From assembly GCF_019279795.1 (NCBI RefSeq), contig NC_056748.1, positions 607,699,136 to 607,763,135 of the forward strand: a DNA stretch of 64,000 bases, in the 5' to 3' direction. Position 1 is the first letter of the stretch; every line of letters begins with the position of its first letter. The notes under the pieces were generated by a model. That model saw only the letters and a list, made by a program, of their open reading frames with translations. It was not told where the DNA came from and searched no databases. The translations under genes and the position numbers were made by a program. The DNA is from Protopterus annectens. Lineage: Eukaryota > Chordata > Ceratodontiformes > Protopteridae. Shown piece by piece: positions 62,711 through 64,000 of the stretch.

Positions 62711-64000
62711 GACAATTGCATTTATATACAAGTTACTTCAGGTTATTACAATATTTTATATTAAAGCTTACACAATGGCAAACACAGCTGTGTTAATGCT
62801 TGACCTCTGTCGAGTGCATGTAAAGCGATATTGAATATTATCTATGTACTATTTATTTGTATTACAATAGTTTTCATATTTCTCTAAATATTTCAAAAGT
62901 CAAAGTGACACCAACAGAACTGATTAGCCATATATGAAAGCTCACAGATCTGTAAAGAAAATGCTGATTGTAGTATGTGAGTCACTTGAATGGTTAATGA
63001 GATATCGTAAGCAGTTTATATAAATTCCACAATTCATATTTACTCTTTTTATTGTGGCTTATAAACTCCAGTTTAAGACCTGGCATTGAATACATGCAAC
63101 CAGTGTAAAGAATACTTTGTGCTGAATAGTATGACATTTACAGTTTTTTACTAACACATATGGTTCTAGAGATATGAATATTTGTTTGAACTATGAGAAG
63201 AGAACTTCATTTTTTTAATTGATTCGGCCACACCCATTGGAAGTTAGAGTAGAAACTCGAAAGAGCTCCACTGGAGGGAATGAATTAAAGGAGCATATGG
63301 CTTGCCATCTTATAGCCCTCATGAACTTTTGCCTAGTATTGTTCCTAGGTTCTGATTCTTGGAATCCCCCACCACACCTTGCTGCCGAGAATTGACAGTC
63401 TGTGTGATTTAGGCAGCAAGGTTTGGAGTGTCATATGCTAAGTGAGAGAGGTCTTATCATCTTCCCAATGTACTACTCCTTTACAGTACTTTCATAGTTC
63501 ATTATTCATTGATAACCAAACTACACAAGTTCATGGCAGGACAAGGTTCTAAAGGCATTAAAGTACGCTTGTTGTTTCATTTGTTTTTCTTTTAATTTCC
63601 CCCACTGTCTGTCATTCAGCAGTCCTTTCTGGCCAATTGACCAATCCATTCCCCATCATTATGGAGAGACACCGAGTATAAAGGATTAGTCCAGATAACA
63701 ATCACCTTAGCTTGCAGATTTAGGAGACTTTCTCTCTGATGCCCTCCCTGCAGGAAGCATAAAGATGCCATGTTGAAGTTTCAAGAAGTTTATTCAGTTG
63801 AGTAGGTAGATGGAAGAGTGTTGCGTCTCATAAATCTGCTAGCTAAAGTGATTTTATCTAGTCCAGTCCTTCATGCTCTGGTTCTTACTAGTCCTGTCAC
63901 CCTCTAGGTCACAGGGAGGATACAAGACCTGCCTTGAGCTTTATGGACTACCTTTGTTTTGTCATGAATAGGATAAGGGGTGATTAAGTGGGGCCATCAT
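62711..64000. other. Unassigned DNA to the window end
   Basis: About 1.3 kb, AT-rich, with no recognised repeat, exon or RNA. A host regulatory element cannot be excluded, since conservation cannot be judged here. Confidence 0.4.

Overview
This 64 kb window looks like intergenic DNA from a large, repeat-rich vertebrate genome. I recognise no host protein-coding exon. Almost everything identifiable is transposable-element debris. The mix is CR1-type LINEs with an esterase-bearing ORF1, L2-type LINEs, L1/Tx1-type LINE pieces, a LINE with a restriction-like endonuclease (RLE), a Neptune-like Penelope element with a GIY-YIG domain, V-SINE (HE1/DANA/Lun1-like) and CORE-SINE copies, hAT transposase debris, several MITEs with 8-bp target duplications, and one eroded Gypsy integrase fossil. 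CR1 and L2 dominate and LTR elements are scarce. By inference this fits a lungfish or another large-genome basal sarcopterygian or amphibian better than a teleost, bird or mammal, but the species cannot be fixed from the sequence alone.

Layout. 1-2.7 kb: purine-rich DNA with a ~385-bp tandem duplication and a ~143-bp minisatellite, next to an L1/Tx1 RT remnant (2.7-3.3 kb, minus). 3.6-7.7 kb: old near-full-length CR1 (CR1-A, minus) carrying a hAT-type MITE. 7.8-14.7 kb: two copies of an unassigned repeat (R1) and one RLE-LINE split in two by 4.75 kb of inserted DNA. That insert holds a Penelope-like element (9,475-12,931, minus) with a perfect 16-bp target duplication and a hammerhead-ribozyme-like 3' region, plus a second hammerhead-like motif on the other strand. 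14.7-19.6 kb: CORE-SINE, CR1-B, a 375-405-bp satellite, a ZMYM1-like hAT transposase remnant, a 60-bp minisatellite and a hAT MITE with its own empty site beside it. 20.4-27 kb: tRNA-Val-like sequence, Gypsy integrase fossil, RLE-LINE, and an L2/Rex-like RT fragment split by a MITE. 27-28 kb: long CA/TA microsatellites. 28.8-31.4 kb: CR1-C and CR1-D (intact 318-codon RT part), followed by a V-SINE with a 17-bp TSD. 33.6-35.1 kb: MITEs, CORE-SINE, V-SINE. 35.5-38.3 kb: L2-1. 39.1-39.6 kb: MITE with a CORE-SINE inside. 41.9-46.6 kb: CR1-E, the most complete CR1, with ~257-bp tandem repeats upstream of ORF1. 46.8-50.4 kb: L2-2, with a 2A-like motif near its N-terminus. 51-57 kb: mostly unassigned old DNA with a V-SINE. 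57.3-58.2 kb: L1/Tx1 endonuclease piece and an L2 3' tail. 59.9-62.7 kb: CR1-G and CR1-F, tail to tail.

No genes act together as a host pathway. The functional relationships are those of retroelements. The AP-endonuclease plus RT of CR1/L2 drive target-primed insertion, and SINEs carrying an L2-like 3' tail are probably mobilised by L2. The Penelope element would use GIY-YIG plus RT. The hAT-type MITEs depend on transposase from elsewhere. The most distinctive observations are the two hammerhead-like motifs in Penelope-type 3' regions, the 5' tandem array on CR1-E, the 2A-like motif in L2-2, the shared SINE/L2 tails, and the nested insertions with readable TSDs.
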